A stretch of 38,737 nt of DNA from Brevundimonas sp. UBA5713 (lineage in GTDB: Bacteria > Pseudomonadota > Alphaproteobacteria > Caulobacterales > Caulobacteraceae). The translations under genes and the position numbers were made by a program. Positions 25,893 to 33,572 of this stretch are shown piece after piece. The notes below the pieces were generated by a model. The model did not search any database. It was not told where the DNA came from and worked only from the letters and a program-made list of their open reading frames with translations. Every line of letters begins with the position of its first letter. Positions within the stretch are counted from its first letter, which is position 1. The stretch spans positions 1-38,737 of the forward strand of contig NZ_DIGV01000038.1 in the NCBI RefSeq assembly GCF_002419815.1, in the 5' to 3' direction.

Positions 25893-25926
25893 TCCCGCAC
25901 ACGCCAATCAGCAGGGGAGGTGGCCC

Positions 25927-26499
25927 GTGGTCACGCTGAACAAGATCTACACCCGCACGGGTGACGCAGGCACCACGAGACTGGCGTCCGGGGCCGAGGT
26001 GTCCAAGACCGACGCCCGTGTTAGCGCCTACGGTACGGTGGACGAGCTAAACGCCGTCATCGGCGTGGCGCGCATGCACAGCGGCCAGAATGATCGCATC
26101 GACGCCATGCTGGGTCGTATCCAGAACGAGCTGTTCGATCTGGGGGCTGATCTGGCTACCCCGCTGGAGCCTGCGCCCAAATGGGAGGCACTGCGCATCA
26201 TCGCCTCGCAAGTCGAGCGGCTGGAGCACGAAATCGACTGGATGAACGAAAGCCTCAAGCCGCTGGACAGCTTCATCCTACCGGGCGGGGCACCGCTGGC
26301 CACCTATCTGCATCTGGCGCGCACGGTGTGCCGCCGAGCAGAGCGCGAGGCCGTACGCCTGATCGAAAGCGGCGAGAAGGTGAATGACGAAGCGGTCAAA
26401 TACCTGAACCGCCTGTCGGATCACCTGTTTGTCGCGGCGCGCCGTGCCAATGCCAATGGTGCGGACGACATCAAATGGATTCCGGGCGGCACCCGCTAG
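25927..26499 (+). CDS. ATP:cob(I)alamin adenosyltransferase, PduO type
   Basis: From GTG 25927 the product is 190 residues: N-terminal ATP-binding LNKIYTRTGDAGTTRL, central YGTVDELNAVIG, the FILPGGAPLATYLHLARTVCRRAER helix in two parts (FILPGG, then HLARTVCRRAER), and C-terminal YLNRLSDHLFVAARRAN. It makes adenosylcobalamin from reduced corrinoid and ATP. GTG is preferred because GGGGAGG lies at a good distance upstream (25914-25920) and the family starts here; the frame is open further upstream but overlaps the twin-TM gene. A strong hairpin follows. No B12-dependent mutase is in the window. Confidence 0.93.
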   Translation: MVTLNKIYTRTGDAGTTRLASGAEVSKTDARVSAYGTVDELNAVIGVARMHSGQNDRIDAMLGRIQNELFDLGADLATPLEPAPKWEALRIIASQVERLEHEIDWMNESLKPLDSFILPGGAPLATYLHLARTVCRRAEREAVRLIESGEKVNDEAVKYLNRLSDHLFVAARRANANGADDIKWIPGGTR

Positions 26500-26516
26500 A
26501 CCCGACCTCGGCCAAC

Positions 26517-26553
26517 AAAAAAGAGCGTGACCCGTCAGATCACGCTCTTTTTT
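26517..26553. terminator. Bidirectional rho-independent terminator
   Basis: A perfect 14-bp inverted repeat (26517-26530 with 26540-26553, AAAAAAGAGCGTGA) has a 9-nt loop, with A and T runs on opposite sides. It can terminate both the adenosyltransferase transcript (plus) and the small membrane-protein gene (minus). Confidence 0.93.
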
Positions 26554-26570
26554 ATGGGTGGACGATGCCG

Positions 26571-26912
26571 TTATTGATCGGCCAGCGCCTGAACCCGTGC
26601 ACGTTCGGCATTGGTCGCATCGCGTCGGGCGCGATCATAGGCCGCAGCCTCCGCTTCCAGTGCCAACAGTTCCTGATTGGCCTTGGCCGAAGCCTCGGCG
26701 CGGCTGACACCTTCGGGACGGCCGGTAATGTCCGGAATATAGATGGGCTGGGCGCAAATGCGCGTTTCCATGTCGTACCACCAGCCTTTATCGGCGCAGC
26801 GGTCACCCGGATCGATCCAGACCCTTTGCATGACAAAAAGGCCGACGAGCGCCAGCGAGAAAACCGTAAAAAACAGGGCGGCCAGACGCGGCAGGGTCAA
26901 AAAACGCTTCAT
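26571..26912 (-). CDS. Small single-pass membrane protein, function unknown
   Basis: The 113-residue protein has a basic N-terminus (MKRFLTLPR), one hydrophobic segment (about 10-30) and a polar remainder. The polar part contains two cysteines (DRCADKGWWYDMETRICAQ) and an Ala/Glu/Arg-rich helix toward the C-terminus. It could be an anchored periplasmic protein with a Cys-Cys disulfide. It is convergent with the adenosyltransferase gene, ends in the shared hairpin and starts 122 bp from etfB in a divergent arrangement. No family was recognised. Confidence 0.75.
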   Translation of the reverse strand: MKRFLTLPRLAALFFTVFSLALVGLFVMQRVWIDPGDRCADKGWWYDMETRICAQPIYIPDITGRPEGVSRAEASAKANQELLALEAEAAAYDRARRDATNAERARVQALADQ

Positions 26913-27034
26913 GAAGCCTATTTATATCAAAATTATGGGTTCGACACCGGTCTTCTTCACCTTAGGTTACGTTGACAGGCGCGGACTCTCAGTCCAATCC
27001 CTCCCCAACTTTCGATGATCAAGCGGATAGGCTC

Positions 27035-27799
27035 ATGAAGATACTTGTCCCGGTGAAACGGGTGATCGACTCCAACGTGAAGGCCCGCGTTAAGGCGGAC
27101 CAGACCGGCGTTGATCTGGCCAATGTGAAGATGAGCATGAACCCCTTCGACGAAATCGCCGTCGAAGAGGCCGTGCGCCTGAAAGAAGGCAAGGAACACC
27201 ACGCCGCCGGCACCGCCAGCGAAATCGTGGTTGTTTCCATCGGCGTCACGCAAGCTCAGGAAACCATCCGCACGGCGCTCGCCATGGGCGCAGACCGCGG
27301 CATCCTGGTGCAGTCGGACACCGACCTTGAGCCGCTGGCGATCGCCAAGCTGCTGAAGGCTGTGGTCGATGAAGAAAAGCCGGACCTGATCCTGATGGGC
27401 AAGCAGTCCATCGACGGCGACAACAACGCCGTGGGCCAAATGCTGGCCGCCCTGCTGGACTGGCCGCAAGCCACCTTCGCCGGCAAGCTGGTGATCGAGG
27501 GCCAAAAGGCCACCGTGACCCGCGAAGTCGATGGCGGTCTGCAAACCGTGGCTGCCGAGCTTCCGGCTGTGGTCACCGTTGACCTGCGCCTGAACACCCC
27601 GCGCTACGCTTCGCTGCCGAACATCATGAAGGCCAAGAAGAAAGAGATCGTCACCAAGGCCGTCGCCGACTACGGCGTGGACGTGGCCGATCGTCTGAAG
27701 GTCCTCAAGGTCACCGAACCGCCGAAGCGTTCGGCGGGCATCAAGGTAGCGGATGCTGCCGAACTGGTTGCCAAACTCAAAGACGCAGGTGCTCTGTAA
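27035..27799 (+). CDS. etfB: Electron transfer flavoprotein subunit beta
   Basis: The 254-residue subunit starts MKILVPVKRVIDSNVKARVK and keeps the AMP-binding and recognition-loop regions (MSMNPFDEIAVEEAVRLK, LILMGKQSIDGDNNAVGQ, LPAVVTVDLRLNTPRYASL). EtfB with EtfA carries electrons from acyl-CoA and related dehydrogenases to ETF-ubiquinone oxidoreductase. ATG 27035 is preferred over an ATG 63 bp upstream because it starts the conserved sequence. The stop overlaps the etfA start (TAATG), so the subunits are translationally coupled, as expected for a 1:1 complex. Confidence 0.97.
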   Translation: MKILVPVKRVIDSNVKARVKADQTGVDLANVKMSMNPFDEIAVEEAVRLKEGKEHHAAGTASEIVVVSIGVTQAQETIRTALAMGADRGILVQSDTDLEPLAIAKLLKAVVDEEKPDLILMGKQSIDGDNNAVGQMLAALLDWPQATFAGKLVIEGQKATVTREVDGGLQTVAAELPAVVTVDLRLNTPRYASLPNIMKAKKKEIVTKAVADYGVDVADRLKVLKVTEPPKRSAGIKVADAAELVAKLKDAGAL

Positions 27800-28728
27800 T
27801 GGCTGTTCTCGTTATTGCTGACCACGACGGCTCGGCCGTCCGCGATACCACCCACAAGACCGTGACCGCCGCCAAGGCCATTTCGGGCGACGTGGACGTT
27901 CTGGTGCTGGGCAAGGGCGCACAGGCCGTTGCCGACGCTGCCGCCAAGATCGACGGCGTGCGCAAGGTTCTGCTGGCCGAAGGTGAAGGCGTCTCGCACG
28001 GCCTCGCTGAAGCCGTAGAGGCCACCGTTGTCCCGCTGGCCGCCAACTACGACGCCATCCTCGTTCCGGCCAACACCGACGGCAAGAACTACGCTCCGCG
28101 TATCGCTGCCAAGCTGGACGTAGCCCCGATCTCGGACATCGTGGAAGTCGTCTCGGCTGACACCTTCGTTCGCCCGATCTACGCCGGTAACGCTCTGGAG
28201 ACCATCCAGACCGCCGACGCCAAGAAGGTCATCACCGTACGTCCGACCGCATTCGCCGCTGCTGGTGAAGGTGGCTCGGCCTCGGTCGAAACCGTCGCGG
28301 CTGCCGAAGCGGCCAAGGTCGCGTTCGTCTCGGAAGAAATGGTCAAGTCGGACCGTCCGGAACTGGGCGCTGCCAAGATCGTCGTCTCGGGCGGTCGCGC
28401 ACTGGGTTCGGCCGAAGAGTTCGCCGCTGTCATCGAGCCGCTGGCTGACAAGCTGGGTGCCGCTGTCGGTGCCTCGCGCGCAGCCGTGGATGCGGGCTAT
28501 GCCCCGAACGACTATCAGGTCGGCCAAACCGGCAAGGTCGTGGCTCCGCAGGTCTATATCGCCGTCGGTATCTCCGGCGCGATCCAGCACCTGGCCGGCA
28601 TGAAGGACTCCAAGATCATCGTCGCCATCAACAAGGATGCCGACGCACCGATCTTCCAGGTGGCCGATTTCGGCATAGTGGGCGACTATAAGACGGTCGT
28701 TCCGGAGCTGATGTCCGCCCTCGGTTAA
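27799..28728 (+). CDS. etfA: Electron transfer flavoprotein subunit alpha
   Basis: The 309-residue subunit has the N-terminal adenine-nucleotide-hydrolase-like domain (MAVLVIADHDGSAV, DAILVPANTDGKNYAPRIAAKL) and the C-terminal FAD-binding domain with YIAVGISGAIQHLAGM and VADFGIVGDYKTVVPEL. It holds the FAD that shuttles electrons in fatty-acid and amino-acid oxidation. It overlaps etfB by one base and ends before a strong hairpin at 28773-28805. Length and motifs are complete. Confidence 0.97.
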   Translation: MAVLVIADHDGSAVRDTTHKTVTAAKAISGDVDVLVLGKGAQAVADAAAKIDGVRKVLLAEGEGVSHGLAEAVEATVVPLAANYDAILVPANTDGKNYAPRIAAKLDVAPISDIVEVVSADTFVRPIYAGNALETIQTADAKKVITVRPTAFAAAGEGGSASVETVAAAEAAKVAFVSEEMVKSDRPELGAAKIVVSGGRALGSAEEFAAVIEPLADKLGAAVGASRAAVDAGYAPNDYQVGQTGKVVAPQVYIAVGISGAIQHLAGMKDSKIIVAINKDADAPIFQVADFGIVGDYKTVVPELMSALG

Positions 28729-28772
28729 GGGTTAGGGCTAAGCCCAAAATCATCGTCCCCAAGGACAGACAG

Positions 28773-28805
28773 ACGCCCCGGTTGGAAACAGCCGGGGCGT
28801 TTTTC
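28773..28805 (+). terminator. Rho-independent terminator of etfBA
   Basis: A 9-bp perfect stem (28773-28781 with 28792-28800, ACGCCCCGG) with a 10-nt loop is followed by TTTTT on the plus strand, 44 bp after the etfA stop. Confidence 0.9.
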
Positions 28806-28862
28806 GTAGGGGCACAGAGCGTCGGGCTTGGCGACGGGACGTGAACGCGCCAAACAGGCGGT

Positions 28863-29144
28863 ATGACCGCGCGCCTTGCCATCAAGCTGACCCCCCGTGC
28901 CAATGCCGACAGGATCGAGGGCTGGGATATCGATCCCGACGGGCGCCCTGTGCTCAAGGTGCGCGTGCGGGCCCAGCCGGTCGAGGGCGAGGCCAATGCA
29001 GCCCTGACAGCGCTATTGGCCAAGCAGCTTAAGGTACCGCGCCGTAACGTGAATTTGGCGCGCGGGGGTCAGTCCAGGTTGAAGATGATCGAGATAGACG
29101 GCCTTTCCGACGAAGAAGTGCGCGAAAGATTGGCACAGTTCTGA
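28863..29144 (+). CDS. UPF0235/YggU (DUF167) family protein
   Basis: The 93-residue protein matches the DUF167 family (RLAIKLTPRANADRIEGW, KVRVRAQPVEGEANAALTALLA, RRNVNLARGGQSRLKMIEI). These small cytosolic proteins occur across bacteria and eukaryotes; the fold is known, but no established biochemical role comes to mind. ATG 28863 fits the family start. It stands between the etfBA terminator and the amidohydrolase pair, all on the plus strand; no operon partner suggests a function. Confidence 0.88.
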   Translation: MTARLAIKLTPRANADRIEGWDIDPDGRPVLKVRVRAQPVEGEANAALTALLAKQLKVPRRNVNLARGGQSRLKMIEIDGLSDEEVRERLAQF

Positions 29145-29231
29145 TTTCGGCCTTTACAGCCTGAGCGTATCACCCCTTGAATGCACACCGTTGTCTGCCC
29201 GCAGACTGCGGGTGCGAGGGGGGCGTCGCCC

Positions 29232-30728
29232 ATGTTTGTAAATCGTCTGCGAGGGCCTAGCCTCGCTGCTCTGTCCTGCGCCGTGGGCGCTCTGTTGCTG
29301 TCGGCCTGTGCGACCACGTCCGGTAGTGCTTCGGCCACCGAAACGCGCGCCGAGACGCCGCGCTCGGAATCCAGCAGCCTGCTGGCCGGTCTGAACAGCG
29401 CGTCGGACCTGAACCCGTATCCGTCGACCTATCAGCCGCTGCCGCGCCAGAACATGGCCATCGTCGGCGCAACCGTATTCGACGGTGCCGGTCGCAAGAT
29501 CGAAAACGGCGTGATCGTCGTCACCGATGGTCTGATCGCCGCTGTGGGCGACGCCAACACGCCGGTGCCGCAAGGCCATCAGGTGGTGGATGCGCGCGGC
29601 CGCTTCGTCTCGCCGGGCATCATCGACATCCACTCGCACCTTGGCGTCTATCCGTCGCCGGGCGTGATGGGGATGAGTGACGGTAACGAGGCCACCAACC
29701 CGAACACGGCTCAGGTCTGGGCCGAGCATTCGCTGTGGCCGCAGGATCCGGGCTTCCACACGGCCCGCGCCGGTGGTGTGACCACGCTGCAGATCCTCCC
29801 CGGCTCGGCCAACCTGTTTGGCGGTCGCGGTGTGACTGTACGCAATATTCCGGCCTCGACCATGCAGGCCATGAAGCTGCCGAACGCGCCGTATGGCCTG
29901 AAGATGGCCTGTGGTGAAAACCCGTCCCGTGTCTATGGTAGCCGCAACCAGTCGCCGGCGACCGGCATGGGCAATATGGCAGGCTATCGCGCGGCCTTCA
30001 TCGCCGCCCAGGACTACCGCGCCAAGTGGGAGAAATACCACGAGACCGGTCAGGGCACGCCGCCGACCCGCAACCTGCAACTGGAAACCATCGCCGGTGT
30101 GCTGGATGGCTCCATCATGGTGCAGAACCATTGCTACCGCGCCGATGAAATGGCGCTGATGATGGATCTGGCCAACGAGTTCGGCTTCAAGATCAAGACC
30201 TTCCACCACGCCGTAGAGGCCTACAAGCTGGCCCCCGTGCTGGCCGAGAAGGGCATCTGCGCCGCCATGTGGACCGGCTGGTGGGGCTTCAAGATGGAAG
30301 CTCTGGACGGCATCGAAGAAAACGCCGCCATCGTGGATTCTGCCCCGAACTCCTGCGCCGTTATCCACTCGGACGATCAGGAGCTGACCCAGCGCCTGAA
30401 CCAGGAAGTGGCCGCCTCTCTGTCGGCGGGTCGCCGTGCTGGTCTTGATATCTCCGAAGAGCGCGCCATCAGCTGGATCACGCTGAATGCCGCCAAGTCG
30501 ATCGGCATCGACGACCAAACCGGTTCGCTGGAAGTCGGCAAGCGCGCCGATGTGGTGATCTGGAGCGCCAATCCGTTCTCGGTCTATGCGCGCGCAGATC
30601 AGGTTTTCATCGACGGAGCCCTGACCTTCGACCGCAACAATCCGGCCTATCAGCCGAAGTCCGACTTTGAACTGGGCCAACCGGGCTTTAACCGTCCGGC
30701 TGCTGGCGTCGCTCAGGGAGCCCGCTGA
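29232..30728 (+). CDS. Exported metal-dependent amidohydrolase (lipoprotein)
   Basis: From ATG 29232 the product has 498 residues. An N-terminal signal with lipobox LLSAC (Cys26) predicts a lipid-anchored periplasmic protein. The amidohydrolase core keeps metal-site motifs: HSH at 134-136 in GIIDIHSHLG, His300 in VQNHCYRADEM, His325/His326 in KTFHHAVEAYK and Asp381 in VIHSDDQEL. Such imidazolonepropionase-like enzymes hydrolyse amide or peptide-like bonds; the substrate is unknown. The frame is open to an ATG at 29181, but the inner start gives the proper signal. It lies 3 bp before a second amidohydrolase with which it probably acts. Confidence 0.88.
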   Translation: MFVNRLRGPSLAALSCAVGALLLSACATTSGSASATETRAETPRSESSSLLAGLNSASDLNPYPSTYQPLPRQNMAIVGATVFDGAGRKIENGVIVVTDGLIAAVGDANTPVPQGHQVVDARGRFVSPGIIDIHSHLGVYPSPGVMGMSDGNEATNPNTAQVWAEHSLWPQDPGFHTARAGGVTTLQILPGSANLFGGRGVTVRNIPASTMQAMKLPNAPYGLKMACGENPSRVYGSRNQSPATGMGNMAGYRAAFIAAQDYRAKWEKYHETGQGTPPTRNLQLETIAGVLDGSIMVQNHCYRADEMALMMDLANEFGFKIKTFHHAVEAYKLAPVLAEKGICAAMWTGWWGFKMEALDGIEENAAIVDSAPNSCAVIHSDDQELTQRLNQEVAASLSAGRRAGLDISEERAISWITLNAAKSIGIDDQTGSLEVGKRADVVIWSANPFSVYARADQVFIDGALTFDRNNPAYQPKSDFELGQPGFNRPAAGVAQGAR

Positions 30729-30731
30729 TCC

Positions 30732-32087
30732 ATGCGTATGCACACTTTTATTGCAGCCGCAGCCGCGGCCATCCTGTCGGCCACGCCGGCCCTCGCCCAA
30801 GACCTCGCCATCACCGGTGGTAAGGTACTGACGGGCACCTCGGTCATCGAGAACGGCACCGTGGTCATCCGTAACGGCCGCGTGGTGTCCGTGGGCACCG
30901 GTCCGGCACCGTCGGGCCTGCGCACCATCGATGCCACCGGCAAGGTGGTCACGCCGGGCTTTGTAGCCGTGGATTCGGGGCTGGGCGCGACCGAGGTCGG
31001 CTCGGTCTCCGGCACGCGCGATCTGGCCAACAGTGCCAATACGCTAACGGCGGCGTTTGACGTCTCCTATGGCCTTGATCCGTGGTCCTTCGCCATTCCG
31101 ACGGCCCGTCTGGGGGGTATCACCCGCGCGGTGGTCACGCCGCAGCATGGCGGCTCCAGCGGCGGCCACAGTCACGACGATTCCGGCATTGACGACATGC
31201 GCGCCGGTGCGGGCCATGGCGGCTTCCAGTCGCCGGGTCTGTTCGCCGGTCAGGCGGCTGTCATCAACCTCAAGGACGGCTCCAACATTCTGGTGAAGTC
31301 CAAGGTCGCCATGACCGCGCCGTTCGGTGAGGCCGGTGCCCGTATCGCTGGCGGTGCGCGCGGGGCGCAGTTCGTGCTCTTCAAGGAAACCTTGAACGAA
31401 GTGCGCCTGTATGCCCGCAACAAGGCTGCCTATGAGCGTTCGGGACTGCGCGACCTGTCGTTGTCGCGTGCGGACCTCGAAGCCCTGATCCCGGTGGTCG
31501 AAGGCCGTATGCCGCTGATCGTCACGGCCAACCGCGCCGCCGACATCCAGCAGGTGCTGCGTCTGGCCCGTGAGGAAAACCTCAAGATCATCATCGACGG
31601 TGCGGCCGAAGGCTGGCTGGTCGCCAATGAGATTGCTGCCGCCAATGTGCCGGTGCTGATCCACCCGACCACCAACCTTCCGGCCAATTTCGAAATGCGC
31701 GCGGCCCGTATGCAAAACGCTGCGGCTCTGCATGCTGCCGGTGTGGTGATCGCGCTGAAGGGCAACGAGGGCTCGATCCACCGTGCCCGCGAGATGCGCT
31801 ACAACGCGGGTAATGCCGTGTCGCATGGCCTGCCGTTCGATGCCGCCATCGCCGCCATCACCGTCAATCCGGCCAAGATTTTCGGCTTCGACGGCCAGTT
31901 CGGCGAGCTGAAGTCGGGTGCCGCAGGCGATGTGGTGGTGTGGTCCGGCGATCCGCTGGAGCCGCTGTCGCAGCCGCAGGCCGTGGTGATCGACGGGGTG
32001 GAACAGCCGCTTCAGGCCCGCAACCTGATGCTGCGTGACCGCTATATGCCGAACAATACGGCTCGTCCGTACGGTTACGACTTCTAA
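30732..32087 (+). CDS. Exported amidohydrolase-like protein lacking the metal ligands
   Basis: The 451-residue protein has a Sec signal peptide (cleavage about ALA-QDL, residue 22) and an amidohydrolase fold: N-terminal LAITGGKVLTGTSVIENGTV, core, and C-terminal FGELKSGAAGDVVVWSGDPLE. Metal-site motifs are changed: the HxH position reads VAVDSG (78-83), the strand-5 position VTAN (264-267), the strand-6 position IDG (288-290), and the strand-8 Asp position LKGNEG (342-347). A His-rich insertion (GGHSHDDSG, 144-152) is present. It is therefore probably a non-catalytic partner. It starts 3 bp after the active paralogue, suggesting coupled translation and possibly a heteromer. Confidence 0.87.
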   Translation: MRMHTFIAAAAAAILSATPALAQDLAITGGKVLTGTSVIENGTVVIRNGRVVSVGTGPAPSGLRTIDATGKVVTPGFVAVDSGLGATEVGSVSGTRDLANSANTLTAAFDVSYGLDPWSFAIPTARLGGITRAVVTPQHGGSSGGHSHDDSGIDDMRAGAGHGGFQSPGLFAGQAAVINLKDGSNILVKSKVAMTAPFGEAGARIAGGARGAQFVLFKETLNEVRLYARNKAAYERSGLRDLSLSRADLEALIPVVEGRMPLIVTANRAADIQQVLRLAREENLKIIIDGAAEGWLVANEIAAANVPVLIHPTTNLPANFEMRAARMQNAAALHAAGVVIALKGNEGSIHRAREMRYNAGNAVSHGLPFDAAIAAITVNPAKIFGFDGQFGELKSGAAGDVVVWSGDPLEPLSQPQAVVIDGVEQPLQARNLMLRDRYMPNNTARPYGYDF

Positions 32088-32113
32088 CGTCTACCCGCAG
32101 TCATACGGTTGAG

Positions 32114-32148
32114 AGGGCATCCGGCGATCATGGCCGGATGCCCTTTTG
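32114..32148 (+). terminator. Rho-independent terminator of the amidohydrolase operon
   Basis: An 11-bp perfect stem (32115-32125 with 32133-32143, GGGCATCCGGC) with a 7-nt loop is followed by TTTTGTTT, 27 bp after the second amidohydrolase stop. Confidence 0.9.
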
Positions 32149-32177
32149 TTTGCGCGCGTGTGCGTTAAAGAGGGCGT

Positions 32178-32633
32178 ATGGCCAAGACCTTCTACATCGA
32201 TGCCGACGCCTGCCCTGTGAAGGAAGAGGTGTATCGCGTGGCGCGCCGCCTGAACTGGCCGGTCTGGGTGGTGTCCAACAGCTGGATACGCACGCCGCAG
32301 GAAAGCCTGATCCGTTCGGTGGTGGTCGATGCAGGTCCCGATGTGGCCGACGACTGGATCGCCGAGCGGGCAGGGGCGGGCGATGTGGTCATCACCAATG
32401 ATTTCCCGCTGGCGGACCGATGCCTGAAGTCAGGCGCGGAATGCATCCGCCCTAACGGCTCGGTGCTGGACGAGAACGCCATCGGTTCAGCACTGGCGGG
32501 GCGTATGGTGGGCGAGCATCTGCGCTCTATCGGCGTGGAGACGTCTGGACCGCCGCCGTTTTCCAATGCGGACCGATCCAAGTTTCTTCAGGCGCTGGAT
32601 GCTGCCGCCGCGCGCGCAGCGAAAAAAGCCTGA
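32178..32633 (+). CDS. UPF0178 (DUF188/YaiI) family protein
   Basis: The 151-residue protein has the family features FYIDADACPVKEEVYR, DAGPDVADDWIAERAGAGDVVITNDFPLA (here split as DVADDWIAE and VVITNDFPLA) and RPNGSVLDENAIG. Conserved acidic residues suggest a PIN-like nuclease fold, though no activity is established. ATG 32178 fits the family. Its TGA overlaps the arfB ATG by one base (TGATG at 32631-32635), so the ribosome-rescue gene is translationally coupled to it. Confidence 0.9.
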   Translation: MAKTFYIDADACPVKEEVYRVARRLNWPVWVVSNSWIRTPQESLIRSVVVDAGPDVADDWIAERAGAGDVVITNDFPLADRCLKSGAECIRPNGSVLDENAIGSALAGRMVGEHLRSIGVETSGPPPFSNADRSKFLQALDAAAARAAKKA

Positions 32634-33046
32634 TGGCCGAGATCAAGCGCCGTATTCCCGACGAGGAGCTGGAATTCCGGTTCTATCGCGCCGGTGGTCC
32701 GGGCGGCCAGAACGTCAACAAGGTCTCGACCGCCGTACAGATGCGGTTTGATGCCAAGAACTCGCCCAGCCTGAACGATTACACGCGCGAGCGGCTGATG
32801 AAGAAGGCGGGCAGCCGTCTGACGCTGGACGGGGTGATCGTCATCACCGCCACCCGTTTTCGCACGCAGGAACGCAATCGCGAGGACGCCATAGAGCGGC
32901 TGGAGCAGATGGTGGCGGAGGCTTCTGTGCGTCAGGCCTACCGCGTGCCGACAAAGCCCACGCGATCTTCAAAGGAAAAGCGCCTCAAGGCCAAATCCAC
33001 CCGCTCTGTAATCAAGAGCGGGCGGGGCAAGGTCAGCTTCGAATAG
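32633..33046 (+). CDS. arfB: Alternative ribosome-rescue factor ArfB (peptidyl-tRNA hydrolase, RF-like)
   Basis: The 137-residue protein has the release-factor GGQ motif (GGPGGQNVNK, 21-30) without codon-recognition domains and ends in a basic tail (KRLKAKSTRSVIKSGRGK), which in ArfB inserts into the empty mRNA channel. It frees stalled ribosomes on non-stop mRNA by hydrolysing peptidyl-tRNA. In Caulobacter, ArfB backs up trans-translation. It overlaps the UPF0178 gene by one base. It ends 4 bp from the convergent exported-protein gene. Confidence 0.95.
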   Translation: MAEIKRRIPDEELEFRFYRAGGPGGQNVNKVSTAVQMRFDAKNSPSLNDYTRERLMKKAGSRLTLDGVIVITATRFRTQERNREDAIERLEQMVAEASVRQAYRVPTKPTRSSKEKRLKAKSTRSVIKSGRGKVSFE

Positions 33047-33049
33047 GGC

Positions 33050-33523
33050 TTAGTCTTCCGCCGGACGGAATAGCAGGACGGCGATCTTGCCGTCTTCGTT
33101 GAAGGCAATCAGCCATTCGGTCTTTTGCTTTTCGAAACTGACGTCAAGTTTGTCGGCACCCTGCTCTTGGCCGAGCACGCGCGCCCCCTGCAGAGGACCG
33201 AACTGGTTCAGCAAACTGCCAATGGTGTCCGCTTGCTCTCGCACTTGGGACGCCAGATCCTCGGTGAAGAGATCATAATCAACATTGCCGCTTTGAAAGC
33301 CCGCGATGACGGTGCGCAGCGCCGCGATCGAGCGCCGGCTGTCCGTGGCCGAGGGCGTACGCGCAGCGGGCGCGGTCTGTGTGGGGGGAGCCGCGGCAGA
33401 CGAGGCCGGATTGTCAAAGGCGTCGGGCAGGGTGGCCGCAGCGCTGGGCTGCGACTGGGCGAAGCCGGTCGTGGCGGCGGCCATGGTCAGGGCCGCCACG
33501 GCGGTGGCGATCGGAAACTTCAT
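33050..33523 (-). CDS. Exported protein of unknown function
   Basis: The 157-residue protein has a Sec signal peptide (MKFPIATAVAALTMAAATTG, cleavage about GFA-QS), a Pro/Ala/Thr-rich linker (about 28-60) and a small folded C-terminal domain (from about 65: IAALRTVIAGFQSGNVDYDLF...WLIAFNEDGKIAVLLFRP). The ending strand pattern resembles small periplasmic domains of the nuclear-transport-factor-2 kind, but this is a guess. It lies 50 bp after ubiB on the same strand; no operon link is evident. Confidence 0.75.
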   Translation of the reverse strand: MKFPIATAVAALTMAAATTGFAQSQPSAAATLPDAFDNPASSAAAPPTQTAPAARTPSATDSRRSIAALRTVIAGFQSGNVDYDLFTEDLASQVREQADTIGSLLNQFGPLQGARVLGQEQGADKLDVSFEKQKTEWLIAFNEDGKIAVLLFRPAED

Positions 33524-33572
33524 CTGGCGTTCTCCTCAAAACGGCCCGCAGGACGGGCTGGAGACGTCGCAA

